A DNA stretch of 60,283 nt from a virus. The position numbers and the translations under genes are program-made. The stretch's first letter is position 1, and every line of letters begins with the position of its first letter. Where the stretch lies: the IMG/VR virus record IMGVR_UViG_3300015360_000004, positions 1 through 60,283 of that record, one strand, 5' to 3'. Of this stretch, positions 21,159-28,121 are shown one piece after another. The notes under the pieces were generated by a model. The model searched no databases. It saw only the letters and a list, made by a program, of their open reading frames with translations, and had not been told where the DNA came from.

Positions 21159-21489
21159 CCCCCCGCCTTCCCTCGAATTCCTGGAGGTGGTAGTGAATGG
21201 GCATACTGAGGGAGAGCGCCAGGTCACGCTCAAGCCGCGCTCCGTGTGACTTGGGCCAAAGCGGGAGCATGAGTACCTCGTCGCAGTCTAGCATCGCCTT
21301 CAGCGAATTCCGCATGTAGAAGGACCAGGGCTTATCCCTCGGCGCGTCCTTTCCGTCCGTGGACTCGGTGACCTCGTGCGGGCTGACGACGTTGAACCCA
21401 CGCGCGCGGAGGTAGTCGGTGGCCTTGCGGAACTCCGGGAAGTTGAAGTCCGGAATACCTGTCATCGGGCCGGCTATGTATATCTTCAT
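21151..21489 (-). CDS. DUF4406 protein, nucleoside 2-deoxyribosyltransferase-like
   Basis: 112 residues. MKIYIAGPMTGIPDFNFPEF, DYLRARGFNVVSPHEV, and DEVLMLPLWPKSHGARLERD are diagnostic. The family shares the fold of nucleoside 2-deoxyribosyltransferases, with the IAGPMTG phosphate/sugar loop and the acidic SxGARxE segment. The enzymatic activity of phage DUF4406 proteins is not established. It is co-translated with the RNA ligase gene upstream (ATGA). Confidence 0.85.
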   Translation of the reverse strand: MKIYIAGPMTGIPDFNFPEFRKATDYLRARGFNVVSPHEVTESTDGKDAPRDKPWSFYMRNSLKAMLDCDEVLMLPLWPKSHGARLERDLALSLSMPIHYHLQEFEGRRGDG

Positions 21490-22085
21490 AGCTCCTCCTG
21501 TGTAACGCCCTTGGGCGACTCGTCCTTCTCTAAGGTCTTTTTGAATAGCGTCCTAGCCGCGGAATGAAAGATGACTATGCCCTCCGGTTTCATGAATCCC
21601 GGGGCGGCTACGCTTCCACGTTCCGCCAGCGCCTTCAGCGTCCCATCTACGAACTGGGTCTCGAACGGCCCCCTGAAAAGTACTGGGACGACATTACAGC
21701 AGGCCGGCCTTGACTCCCCCCACTTCGCCGCGTTGAAAAGCGAGAATCTCTTCTCCGTCAGCCCGTACTTACGCTGGATGCCTTGTCCCCACCATTCACC
21801 GAAGTGCGCGCCTGGCCCGAGGTTCTTAAGGTCCTCGAAGTTGGCCAATGCCCATTTGGCGAAGCCGTAGTTATCGTCCGATGGAGTAATCCAGCGAGTA
21901 CGGCTACCGGCATACATCGCCCAGGTCGAGGCGTCAGGCCCGTACCAGTAGCCGAGCATCTTGTCATCGTGATAGCCCTTGGCGATTGGCACATTGCAAA
22001 TCCGGCCGTTGGTGCCGTCAATTTTCTCGGTTATTACCACCTCACGGCTCAGGCGCGCAATCTTCGTGAAATCCTTGAATATCAT
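21486..22085 (-). CDS. RNA ligase family protein
   Basis: About 199 residues from ATG 22085 (ATGA overlap; frame open to 22154). MIFKDFTKIARLSREVVITE, KIDGTNGRI holds the nucleotidyltransferase motif KxDGTN with lysine K21 as the AMP-accepting residue. HFGEWWGQGIQRKYG gives motif III/IIIa, and EGIVIFH motif IV. The C-terminal lysine-bearing segment (FKKTLEKDE) may serve as motif V. The protein resembles short Rnl2-type ligases that seal nicked RNA. No kinase-phosphatase partner is visible. Confidence 0.8.
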   Translation of the reverse strand: MIFKDFTKIARLSREVVITEKIDGTNGRICNVPIAKGYHDDKMLGYWYGPDASTWAMYAGSRTRWITPSDDNYGFAKWALANFEDLKNLGPGAHFGEWWGQGIQRKYGLTEKRFSLFNAAKWGESRPACCNVVPVLFRGPFETQFVDGTLKALAERGSVAAPGFMKPEGIVIFHSAARTLFKKTLEKDESPKGVTQEEL

Positions 22086-22399
22086 TTGACCACCGGCTTT
22101 ATTCCAAGCTCTTCCGCCCGCTCCTCCAGGGAACGCCCCTTCGGTCTTTTCCATTGGGGCTTGGGGTTATGGGCCTTTGCCCAGTTCGCCGCGTCCGCGC
22201 TGTCCTTCGCGATGACTTCAGGCGCCAGCTCTTCCATCGTCTTGATGGTCCTGTTGAACTCGGCCACGAGCTGGTCGCACCTGTCCATAAATCCGTAGAC
22301 GATGGAACCAGACCAATCCACAACGAGAAGCGTGGTTACCGCCCAGAGGATGTTGGTCAAAAGCCTTATGCGGGTCGCGGGTTGTAGTTTGTTATTCAT
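22082..22399 (-). CDS. single-TM hypothetical protein
   Basis: 105 residues. Residues 12-35 (RLLTNILWAVTTLLVVDW and GSIVYGFM) form one membrane segment. The remaining ~65 residues are soluble and helical (QLVAEFNRTIKTMEELAPEV), ending in a basic tail. N-in anchor with a coiled-coil-like body resembles an inner-membrane spanin, but it is far from the endolysin. Function unknown. Confidence 0.6.
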   Translation of the reverse strand: MNNKLQPATRIRLLTNILWAVTTLLVVDWSGSIVYGFMDRCDQLVAEFNRTIKTMEELAPEVIAKDSADAANWAKAHNPKPQWKRPKGRSLEERAEELGIKPVVK

Positions 22400-22592
22400 C
22401 GCTAGCTTCCTCCTGCTGGTTATGTTCCCTCAGCCAAGTCTCGTACATAGCCCTGGCCCGTTCGACGTCGGCCTGTTCCATGCATCCCGTGTCTACCCAG
22501 CTGATGGTGAGCCCCTTGACGAGCTGAGTGAAGAGAGTTTGAATCCGCTCCTCCCGCTCCTGCATGGCGTTGAACTTGTCAAATGAGCTCAT
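22392..22592 (-). CDS. small helical protein
   Basis: 66 residues from ATG 22592 behind AGAGAG: MSSFDKFNAMQEREERIQTL, FTQLVKGLTISWVDTGCMEQ, ARAMYETWLREHNQQEEASD. Charged helices with an acidic tail. The longer in-frame start at 22640 overlaps the upstream gene. Function unknown. Confidence 0.58.
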   Translation of the reverse strand: MSSFDKFNAMQEREERIQTLFTQLVKGLTISWVDTGCMEQADVERARAMYETWLREHNQQEEASDE

Positions 22593-22803
22593 CGCGAATC
22601 TCTCTGGGCAGGCTTGTTGATTCGACAATCTCGAACGCAAGCGGGATTGTCAGAGCCCTGGTCACCGTCTCATGGCCGAGGGTGTCTGCCATTGCAAGAA
22701 TATTGGCTTGTTCCTGCGGATAGCCTTTGATGATGTAAGCCGCGGCCTGGATGTCAATAAGGTCGCTTTCGGCCTTGGTCACCTCGATGAACCGCTTAAT
22801 CAT
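22579..22803 (-). CDS. hypothetical 74-residue protein
   Basis: MIKRFIEVTKAESDLIDIQA, AAYIIKGYPQEQANILAMAD, TVTRALTIPLAFEIVESTSL. Mixed alpha/beta, neutral. It overlaps the neighbours on both sides by a few bases. No family recognised. Confidence 0.58.
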   Translation of the reverse strand: MIKRFIEVTKAESDLIDIQAAAYIIKGYPQEQANILAMADTLGHETVTRALTIPLAFEIVESTSLPREIRDELI

Positions 22804-23059
22804 CCTCGGCCTCGTCTTCCTTGCCTGCGCCTGGGATGTCCCCTTTGACGTCCGGGTCCCCGGACTCTTTCTCCTTCTTCTGCCGCTGAATCTCGTCCGC
22901 GTACTCAGCGACGCGGTGCACCTGCCCCAGGGAATCCGTAATGCAGTGGTCTGCCACGGTGAAGAGGTCCCGGTAGTCGATGAAGAAAGGGCGCTTCTTT
23001 CTTACGCACTCCTCGTCCAGGTACACCTCTGTCAGTTTCACGTCACGGTCGTAGTACAT
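22796..23059 (-). CDS. hypothetical protein with acidic tail
   Basis: 87 residues. MYYDRDVKLTEVYLDEECVR, KKRPFFIDYRDLFTVADHCI, then a disordered charged tail EIQRQKKEKESGDPDVKGDI ending EDEAEDD. The ordered part is strand-rich. Function unknown. Confidence 0.6.
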   Translation of the reverse strand: MYYDRDVKLTEVYLDEECVRKKRPFFIDYRDLFTVADHCITDSLGQVHRVAEYADEIQRQKKEKESGDPDVKGDIPGAGKEDEAEDD

Positions 23060-23075
23060 TCGCGGCTCCTATCCC

Positions 23076-23363
23076 TTAGATTATTTTCAAGGCCTGGGCG
23101 ATGTTGGCGGCCATGAAGGCGGCCAGCATTCTCTTCTTGATGTAGTAGCTCTCGTACTGGGGGTCGCACATGATTTGCATCGCGGTCCCGATGTCCTTTA
23201 TGAAGACCTGCCAATCGTCTTCCCCATCCTCATTGAACTGGCACAGGATGACCGGCTCGTTGGAGTGGACGTCCTGGTGGACGTAGCAGTCGACGCCTAG
23301 CCATTGACCGATAAAGGTGCAACAGGCACAGGTCCGCCGCGTATAAAGAGGGCCTACAATCAC
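23076..23363 (-). CDS. hypothetical Cys-rich N-terminus protein
   Basis: 95 residues. RRTCACCTFIGQWLGVDCYV opens with a Cys cluster, then HSNEPVILCQFNEDGEDDWQ and a helical C-terminus (RMLAAFMAANIAQALKII). The layout suggests an N-terminal metal site plus a strand-rich domain. It is co-translated with the upstream gene. Function unknown. Confidence 0.6.
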   Translation of the reverse strand: MIVGPLYTRRTCACCTFIGQWLGVDCYVHQDVHSNEPVILCQFNEDGEDDWQVFIKDIGTAMQIMCDPQYESYYIKKRMLAAFMAANIAQALKII

Positions 23364-23623
23364 CAGCGGCTCCCGGCCTGCTTCACGGCGTTCAGAAAAT
23401 TAAGCCTCTGGGCTTCCTTCCATACAAGCTTGCAGACACGGGACATGCTGTCCTTTCTTGCGCTGCACCTCTGGGCGATAGTCCGAACAGTGTCGAATTC
23501 CAGCAAGTGGTCCAACCCGCACAAATCCTTAATCTCCTTTAGGTAGGCCAGGGCCTTCTCTACATGAAGCCGGTCAAACCCGGTTTCATTTTGGATTTGC
23601 CTGTACTGCGTGTCAGAGAGCAC
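23360..23623 (-). CDS. hypothetical helical protein
   Basis: 87 residues: MLSDTQYRQIQNETGFDRLH, VEKALAYLKEIKDLCGLDHL, RCSARKDSMSRVCKLVWKEA. Helix-rich, with a TGFDRLHVEKAL segment that could be a helix-turn-helix, though no wing or recognition helix is convincing. Function unknown. Confidence 0.58.
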   Translation of the reverse strand: MLSDTQYRQIQNETGFDRLHVEKALAYLKEIKDLCGLDHLLEFDTVRTIAQRCSARKDSMSRVCKLVWKEAQRLNFLNAVKQAGSRW

Positions 23624-23840
23624 CGATGGATTCCTTTGTCAGCTCCTCTCCACTCGTGTGGAGGTTGATGAGCTTGGAGATTAGCGCTGTCTCCACCGGC
23701 AAGGCGACTGACTTCGGAAATTCGCTCTTAGCCATCTTAGCCTCGATGCAGTGCCCGCTCCGGAATACCTTAGTGCTGGCAAGGCGCATCTTGCCCTCGC
23801 CGTCCTGAAAGAAGACCATCCACTTGCTATGCTTTTTCAT
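23613..23840 (-). CDS. hypothetical 75-residue protein
   Basis: From ATG 23840 (ATGA overlap): MKKHSKWMVFFQDGEGKMRL, ASTKVFRSGHCIEAKMAKSE, SLPVET-like strand then helix. A small alpha/beta fold is likely. Function unknown. The longer frame to 23891 lacks a ribosome site. Confidence 0.55.
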   Translation of the reverse strand: MKKHSKWMVFFQDGEGKMRLASTKVFRSGHCIEAKMAKSEFPKSVALPVETALISKLINLHTSGEELTKESIGAL

Positions 23841-24073
23841 TCCGCTTTCTCCATGTTCGTGCTGTAGAACTGCCCTTCCCTGCTGCGCCACACCATTTTG
23901 GGCGGGTCACACATCGCGAATCCAACCTCGCCAGGCAGCAGCTTAAGCTTCAGGCTCTCCAGGTCATCTTCCTGGAGGAAGACGCATCTGGGGAACCCGA
24001 AGAAGACGCCGTTCGAGGCTGTTACCATCGTCAACGTCGAATGCTCTGGGAACCCGCTTAGCCGAAATCTCAC
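23837..24073 (-). CDS. hypothetical 78-residue protein
   Basis: MRFRLSGFPEHSTLTMVTAS, GVFFGFPRCVFLQEDDLESL, KLKLLPGEVGFAMCDPPKMV. Strand-rich with a central acidic turn. It overlaps both neighbours by stop-start coupling. No family recognised. Confidence 0.58.
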   Translation of the reverse strand: MRFRLSGFPEHSTLTMVTASNGVFFGFPRCVFLQEDDLESLKLKLLPGEVGFAMCDPPKMVWRSREGQFYSTNMEKAE

Positions 24074-24285
24074 GTCGGCTTCGCCTCGGCCATGAATCCA
24101 AAGCTGAGCCAGGAGACAACCAGCCAGTCCTTATCCCAGAGGACCCAGGGGAACCAGTGGAATTCAAGTAGGTCGATTCCGATGGCTACATCAAGCTGGA
24201 GGGCTTGGAAGGTTAGGGTCAGGCTGCCCGGTCCCACAAGTACACCCGCGGCAATGATTCTGTAAAAGTTCTTTTCGTCTTTCAT
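24070..24285 (-). CDS. hydrophobic hypothetical protein
   Basis: 71 residues, MKDEKNFYRIIAAGVLVGPG, SLTLTFQALQLDVAIGIDLL, FPWVLWDKDWLVVSWLSFGF. The C-terminal WVLWDKDWLVVSWLSFGFMA is strongly hydrophobic and may touch or cross the membrane. The pattern GP(G)SLTLxFxALxLDVAIGI is seen in small phage proteins without known function. Confidence 0.58.
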   Translation of the reverse strand: MKDEKNFYRIIAAGVLVGPGSLTLTFQALQLDVAIGIDLLEFHWFPWVLWDKDWLVVSWLSFGFMAEAKPT

Positions 24286-24466
24286 TGAAGCCCCTGGTTA
24301 TTCCTAGCTGGACTTCGTTATCGCCGGTTATCCCCCACCGCTCCCGCGGGTCTATCCGATACCCCAGCCACTGAAGGAACCTTGCTAGGCGCTTTAACGC
24401 CGACGGCGAGGGTGAACTTGGGTCCCACTCCCCGCTCCGGTAGTGGCGCACGAACAGCGGGCTCAT
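24191..24466 (-). CDS. alternative overlapping frame with XRE-like helix-turn-helix
   Basis: In the +1 frame relative to the 24318-24707 gene, ATG 24466 gives MSPLFVRHYRSGEWDPSSPS, PSALKRLARFLQWLGYRIDP. This resembles the recognition helix and following helix of Cro/C1-type regulators and has high GC at third positions. The frame stays open upstream to 24559. It runs 95 bases into the next gene, which is abnormal. A frameshift (biological or in assembly) may join it to the N-terminus of the other frame. Confidence 0.35.
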   Translation of the reverse strand: MSPLFVRHYRSGEWDPSSPSPSALKRLARFLQWLGYRIDPRERWGITGDNEVQLGITRGFNERRKELLQNHCRGCTCGTGQPDPNLPSPPA

Positions 24467-24707
24467 GCGGCATATATCTCGAATCAAGACGAGCCACCAC
24501 CTTATAGGCGACGTCGGCCAATCGCTTAGTCTTCGTGTCTCTTCGCTTGCCTCGTACATATTCCGCCTCCATCTTTGCGGCGAATTTCTGTAACGCGGTT
24601 CGGACGCCGCCGTAGAAGTCCACCTTGTTGCACTGAACCAGTCCGCCGGTTAGAATTGCGCGGATAGCCTCATCTGCCGTCATGCTCTTACGCTGCTCCA
24701 AGTTCAT
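24318..24707 (-). CDS. hypothetical protein, C-terminal half doubtful
   Basis: 129 residues. The N-terminal part (MNLEQRKSMTADEAIRAILT, GGVRTALQKFAAKMEAEYVR, KTKRLADVAYKVVARLD) looks like normal helical protein. The last ~50 residues are Pro/Ala/Val-rich and unlike a fold, whereas another frame over the same bases reads as a DNA-binding helix pair. See 24191-24466. ATG 24707 overlaps the upstream stop. Confidence 0.5.
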   Translation of the reverse strand: MNLEQRKSMTADEAIRAILTGGLVQCNKVDFYGGVRTALQKFAAKMEAEYVRGKRRDTKTKRLADVAYKVVARLDSRYMPHEPAVRAPLPERGVGPKFTLAVGVKAPSKVPSVAGVSDRPAGAVGDNRR

Positions 24708-24964
24708 ACAAAGCCCCCTAGCTCCAAGTGGTGAATGAAATTCGTCGGCGAGAAAACCATGCCCCCGCCGGGGAAATAAACAGGCTCCATCACGTCCAAA
24801 TACCGCCTGCCGTCATCGGAGACGAAGAAAAGCGAGTCCAACTCCTCCACGAGGACATACTTGCCCCAGAAGGTGAGGGGAAACTTTCGCTTCCTGGCGT
24901 CCTTCGCGAAACACTCCTGCCGCTTTATGTGTACGACCTCGCGAAGGAAAACCGGCTTCAGCAT
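24704..24964 (-). CDS. hypothetical 86-residue protein
   Basis: MLKPVFLREVVHIKRQECFA, LTFWGKYVLVEELDSLFFVS, YLDVMEPVYFPGGGMVFSPT. Strand-rich, compatible with a small barrel. It starts within the last codons of the sigma-like gene (seven-base overlap), so it is translated with it. Function unknown. Confidence 0.6.
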   Translation of the reverse strand: MLKPVFLREVVHIKRQECFAKDARKRKFPLTFWGKYVLVEELDSLFFVSDDGRRYLDVMEPVYFPGGGMVFSPTNFIHHLELGGFV

Positions 24965-25617
24965 TCAGACTCAGCCTTGAGCTGGGCGAATAGGGTTCTA
25001 TTCGTGCGGCCTTCGGTCTTGGTAAGCCAGACCCGAATCTTGGTGACGGCCTTCTTCTTGGCGTCGGTCACGGTGTTGTAGCTGCGGCATAGCTTCTCGG
25101 CCAGCTCGCGAAGTGAGAGGTCATTGGAGGAGTAGTATTCCTCAAGCAGGCTGTACTGGCTCTCGGACAGGCCAATCGCACGGCGATTCTTACGAATCAG
25201 CTCAAGCAGCATATTCCTGTCGATGCTGGGTTCCTCGGATGGCTCGATGCCGGATTGGTCAAGCCCGATGAAGCGCTTGCCCTTGAGACGGGCGCGCTCA
25301 TATTCCGATTTGGCGTGTTGGTAGGCCCACTCAATGTCCTTGACCGTGTTCAACTGGTTAAGGGCCTCCGGGCGGCCGATTCGCCTGACCAGGCAGAGGA
25401 AGGCGTCCTGGAGGAGGTCATCGTGGTCTGCTCGCGGAATCCCCTTGCACATCGCCTTGAGCATGGGCATGGTAGCCTGGTAAATGAGTCCGGCTATGCG
25501 GCCCTTGGCTTCTTTCGACTCCGCCTTGTGGTACTCGATGACCTTGGCTGTGTTGTACTGATAGGCTTCTTCTACAGTCATCACGAGTGTCATCTTTCCC
25601 TCTTTCACGGTTATCAC
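24958..25617 (-). CDS. sigma-70-family (ECF-like) sigma factor
   Basis: 219 residues. AKGRIAGLIYQATMPMLKAM and ADHDDLLQDAFLCLVRRIGR (about 63-82) match region 2.1-2.2, where the D-x2-Q-x2-F motif contacts core polymerase. A variable linker follows. SESQYSLLEEYYSSNDLSLR and ELAEKLCRSYNTVTDAKKKA, VTKIRVWL form the region 4 helix-turn-helix that reads the -35 box. It would redirect host polymerase, plausibly to the TGTACA promoters (inference). GTG 25617 overlaps the upstream stop as GTGA; ATG 25593 behind GAGGGAAAG is an alternative start. Confidence 0.72.
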   Translation of the reverse strand: MITVKEGKMTLVMTVEEAYQYNTAKVIEYHKAESKEAKGRIAGLIYQATMPMLKAMCKGIPRADHDDLLQDAFLCLVRRIGRPEALNQLNTVKDIEWAYQHAKSEYERARLKGKRFIGLDQSGIEPSEEPSIDRNMLLELIRKNRRAIGLSESQYSLLEEYYSSNDLSLRELAEKLCRSYNTVTDAKKKAVTKIRVWLTKTEGRTNRTLFAQLKAESEC

Positions 25618-25796
25618 CTCAATGCCTGGTTCAGAAACTTCTTCGGGTCAAACGCCTTGCCGTGCTCACGCGCCTTCTGGACGGAGTAGGCGTAGTCTAA
25701 CGGCCACCATTCCCCGGTAACCGGGTCTTCGAAACGGGAACCCGCCTGAATCCACTGCCTGGAGAGTAGGTGGGTGACCTTCGGGTCAGTTTTCAT
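25614..25796 (-). CDS. hypothetical 60-residue protein
   Basis: MKTDPKVTHLLSRQWIQAGS, RFEDPVTGEWWPLDYAYSVQ, KAREHGKAFDPKKFLNQALR. It reads like a compact alpha/beta domain with a conserved-looking DPVTGEWWPL turn. It is coupled to the genes on either side. Function unknown. Confidence 0.6.
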   Translation of the reverse strand: MKTDPKVTHLLSRQWIQAGSRFEDPVTGEWWPLDYAYSVQKAREHGKAFDPKKFLNQALR

Positions 25797-26068
25797 CCCT
25801 TCACCAGGCTCTTCTCAACTGCCCACTTCGGGAACTCGCCGTACTTCGCCTTCCAGAGGATGGCGACCTGCCGCTCGCGCTTCTTCAGCTTCCAGGAAGC
25901 GTCAAGGAAGTCGGCGCGCCACCTGTTGACCGTGTTTTTCATGTGCTCCTGTTTCTCTGCCAGAGCCTCGTTGCGGAGCGCCAGGCGCTTCAGTTCAGCC
26001 CGTTGCAGGAGGAAGAGCCAAGCAAGGCTGGCCAACGGGGCAACGAGGAAGAGATTGAGATACAGCAT
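25793..26068 (-). CDS. membrane-anchored coiled coil, inner-membrane spanin candidate
   Basis: 91 residues. NLFLVAPLASLAWLFLLQ is a single N-terminal membrane segment. It is followed by a long charged helix (RLALRNEALAEKQEHMKNTV, RADFLDASWKLKKRERQVAI). That is the Rz-type i-spanin layout. The gene begins one base from the endolysin stop, the usual lysis-cassette position. An outer-membrane partner inside or beside this gene was not found, so the lipoprotein at 11745 or an embedded frame would have to serve. Confidence 0.55.
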   Translation of the reverse strand: MLYLNLFLVAPLASLAWLFLLQRAELKRLALRNEALAEKQEHMKNTVNRWRADFLDASWKLKKRERQVAILWKAKYGEFPKWAVEKSLVKG

Positions 26069-26763
26069 TAGGTCTTCTCCTTTTTGTACATGAGCGTGAG
26101 GGACGGCGGAATGATTTCACCGCTGTTCATCAGCGCATAGAAATCGTTGAGGTACATGACGAACCGGTCGAGGTACCTGGAAGTGCCGATTGGGTAGCAC
26201 TTTATCCGGAATCTGTTCTGGGTGCTGGAGTTGGCGTATACGCCGCCGGCGTTGTAGCTCGCGGCCACGAGGATTGGGTCAAAAAGGGATTTCTTCCGCT
26301 GGTCATCCATGTAGGAAACGCCGGCCTGTATGCTGTTCTCTGGGACGAAGAGCCACTTCCGGGTGACCGTTCCGCCGGTCACGCCGCGCTTCAGCAGGCT
26401 CTCCTTTGCGGTGGAGAGGAGGGTCTGCATTATCCCGGCGCTGACCTTATTCGGAGTCTTCTCGTCCGAAACGAACCCTGGTTCCTGCCGGATGTCGTAG
26501 TATGCCTTGGAGTCCTCGCCGGCGATGATTGCCACGATTAGGTCAGCTGGGACGAGATACTCCCTCGACCACTTCTCGATAATGTCGGAATAGTTGTGCC
26601 ATATCCTGGACACGGTGACCGGCTCGCCCCTGGTGCGCTCATAGAAGGCGAGGTCCATTGACCCGTTGGTCACGGGGTTCGGGTTCCTGACCAGAAGACC
26701 GTTGGTGGTCATCTTCCACTCGACACTGCCCTCAAACTTCTTATGCCAGTCGAATATGTTCAT
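26068..26763 (-). CDS. endolysin, SLT-type lytic transglycosylase
   Basis: 231 residues. Cuts the glycan strands of peptidoglycan. The catalytic domain runs from about 65 to 205: LIVAIIAGEDS with catalytic E83, SAGIMQT (about 108) as the second SLT motif, and AASYNAGGVY (about 178) as the third. No signal peptide is seen, so a holin or spanin-like partner is needed for release. It is followed by the spanin candidate, making this the lysis cassette. Confidence 0.82.
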   Translation of the reverse strand: MNIFDWHKKFEGSVEWKMTTNGLLVRNPNPVTNGSMDLAFYERTRGEPVTVSRIWHNYSDIIEKWSREYLVPADLIVAIIAGEDSKAYYDIRQEPGFVSDEKTPNKVSAGIMQTLLSTAKESLLKRGVTGGTVTRKWLFVPENSIQAGVSYMDDQRKKSLFDPILVAASYNAGGVYANSSTQNRFRIKCYPIGTSRYLDRFVMYLNDFYALMNSGEIIPPSLTLMYKKEKT

Positions 26764-26981
26764 CTTTTCCTCTGCTCCTTTAGGCCGACTTTACAGACGG
26801 GGTAATACCCGCCGCGATTCTCGAAGGTCTTGCTCCTCGGGAATAGGTCCTTGTGGTGGACGGTATTGCAGTGCGAGCAGTGGAGATAATCCTGGATGAT
26901 GACCAGCATCTCGTCCACCACTTTGGGATTGCTGCATTTCTCGCGCAGGATGGTCGCGTAGAGGTCGATGTCAACCTTCAT
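26760..26981 (-). CDS. zinc-ribbon-like hypothetical protein
   Basis: 73 residues. MKVDIDLYATILREKCSNPK, then IQDYLHCSHCNTVHHKDLFP and YYPVCKVGLKEQRKR. C-x2-C...C in a CSHC-NTVHHKDLFP context resembles a treble-clef finger. It is co-translated with the endolysin (ATGA). Function unknown. Confidence 0.62.
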   Translation of the reverse strand: MKVDIDLYATILREKCSNPKVVDEMLVIIQDYLHCSHCNTVHHKDLFPRSKTFENRGGYYPVCKVGLKEQRKR

Positions 26982-27283
26982 AGCGCCCTCTCAATCTCCG
27001 CAATCTCGTTCTTGACGCGGTTGAGGGAGTGCAGCTTCTTCTGCTTCTCCGCCAACCGTTGGAAGTTCAGAATGTTCTTCTCAAGCCCGGAAGCCCGCTG
27101 CTTCATAGCCGCGAGCTCGAAGGCCCAGACGTCCATCCTGTTCTTCATGGCCTCTACGCGGCCGGTAAGACTGACGACGTCCTTGCGGTACTCCTCAATC
27201 TTGTTTGCGCGGAAGATTATTCCATCGCAAAGCTCCGCCATCTGTGCCTGGGACTTCCTCAGGCTCTCTTCGTAGGAAAGCAT
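26978..27283 (-). CDS. coiled-coil protein
   Basis: 101 residues, almost one continuous heptad-patterned helix (YEESLRKSQAQMAELCDGII, LTGRVEAMKNRMDVWAFELA, NILNFQRLAEKQKKLHSLNR). A strong AGGAG precedes ATG 27283. It could assemble as a dimer or trimer and may act as a chaperone or tether. Function unknown. Confidence 0.6.
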   Translation of the reverse strand: MLSYEESLRKSQAQMAELCDGIIFRANKIEEYRKDVVSLTGRVEAMKNRMDVWAFELAAMKQRASGLEKNILNFQRLAEKQKKLHSLNRVKNEIAEIERAL

Positions 27284-27351
27284 TTTGACTCCTGGTAACC
27301 TTTTTTGGTCAGCTCCTTCCCCAGGGAGCCAGCACGGTTTTCACGCCTCGC

Positions 27352-27374
27352 AGGAGTAGCTGGGGAACGCTACT
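27352..27374 (-). terminator. hairpin after the 27.4-27.7 kb gene
   Basis: Minus strand GAGTAGC-GTTCCCCA-GCTACTC directly after the stop at 27375, without a T-run. It may attenuate transcription or protect the mRNA 3' end rather than terminate fully. Confidence 0.45.
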
Positions 27375-27728
27375 CTAGGCGATGCCTAGCTCGGCCTTGA
27401 GCTTGGCCTCCTCCGCGCGCAGCTTCGCGAGCTTGGCCATGCCCTTGGCCTTGGGGTCCTTGCTATTGACATGTTTATCCAGGCGGTCCTGCGCGAGGTC
27501 GACCATGTACTGAAGCTTCGCCTTGACGCCTTCGAACTTGAACTTGGGGTCTTCGACGTGGGCGGTGAAATCCGGTCCCTTGATGCCGATGATGAGCTTT
27601 CCGGCATCGTCTTTGGTTACGGGGATTCCCCGTTCATCGACCACCAGCTCGAACTCCGCTTTGGGGGCCTTCGCGGGTTTTACTGGCTTTTCGGCTGCTG
27701 CGGCGGGTTTCTTTTCGTTCTTGGCCAT
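27375..27728 (-). CDS. Lys/Ala-rich hypothetical protein, operon leader gene
   Basis: 117 residues. A disordered basic N-terminus (KKPAAAAEKPVKPAKAPKAE) precedes a small strand-rich domain (FELVVDERGIPVTKDDAGKL, IIGIKGPDFTAHVEDPKFKF) and a coiled-coil tail ending LRAEEAKLKAELGIA. The Lys/Ala/Pro tract resembles the linker of the DUF669 protein at 32876. First gene after the 450-base control region. Possibly a nucleic-acid-binding protein. Confidence 0.6.
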   Translation of the reverse strand: MAKNEKKPAAAAEKPVKPAKAPKAEFELVVDERGIPVTKDDAGKLIIGIKGPDFTAHVEDPKFKFEGVKAKLQYMVDLAQDRLDKHVNSKDPKAKGMAKLAKLRAEEAKLKAELGIA

Positions 27729-27898
27729 GGTGTCCTTCCTCGTTTCCTATAGACATAGCTTGCCTAATACCCCGTAGGGTTCATCAGGAGGGAGTCGCTA
27801 TCTGACCCTCGACTATTGGCGGGATTTCCGCCTCAGTTTCGGCTTACTGTCTTATGTGCGGGTGGTGCACTCTACACTTAGTATCGACCTGGGAGCCT

Positions 27899-27911
27899 GA
27901 CAGAAACTGTC
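27899..27911. promoter_or_regulatory. operator-like palindrome GACAG-AAA-CTGTC
   Basis: Perfect 5+3+5 palindrome (6-base left arm TGACAG) with the same half-site and spacing as 12247-12263. Located 170 bases upstream of the gene at 27728. Confidence 0.5.
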
Positions 27912-28121
27912 CCCGGCCCCCTTTCGTATCTGGGCGGCGGTATTCGTCCTATTCCATGATTTATTCGATGCCGCGTCTCTCATATTTACAATTCTATCGC
28001 CCCGTAATTCGGAAGTACATGTTTATTCGGTATTAATATTTTTATTACATGAATGTGACTCTTTATTGGAGTAACAGCCACGCTAATTTAAATTCGTACA
28101 CACACCGGCTACCTTTTCGCC

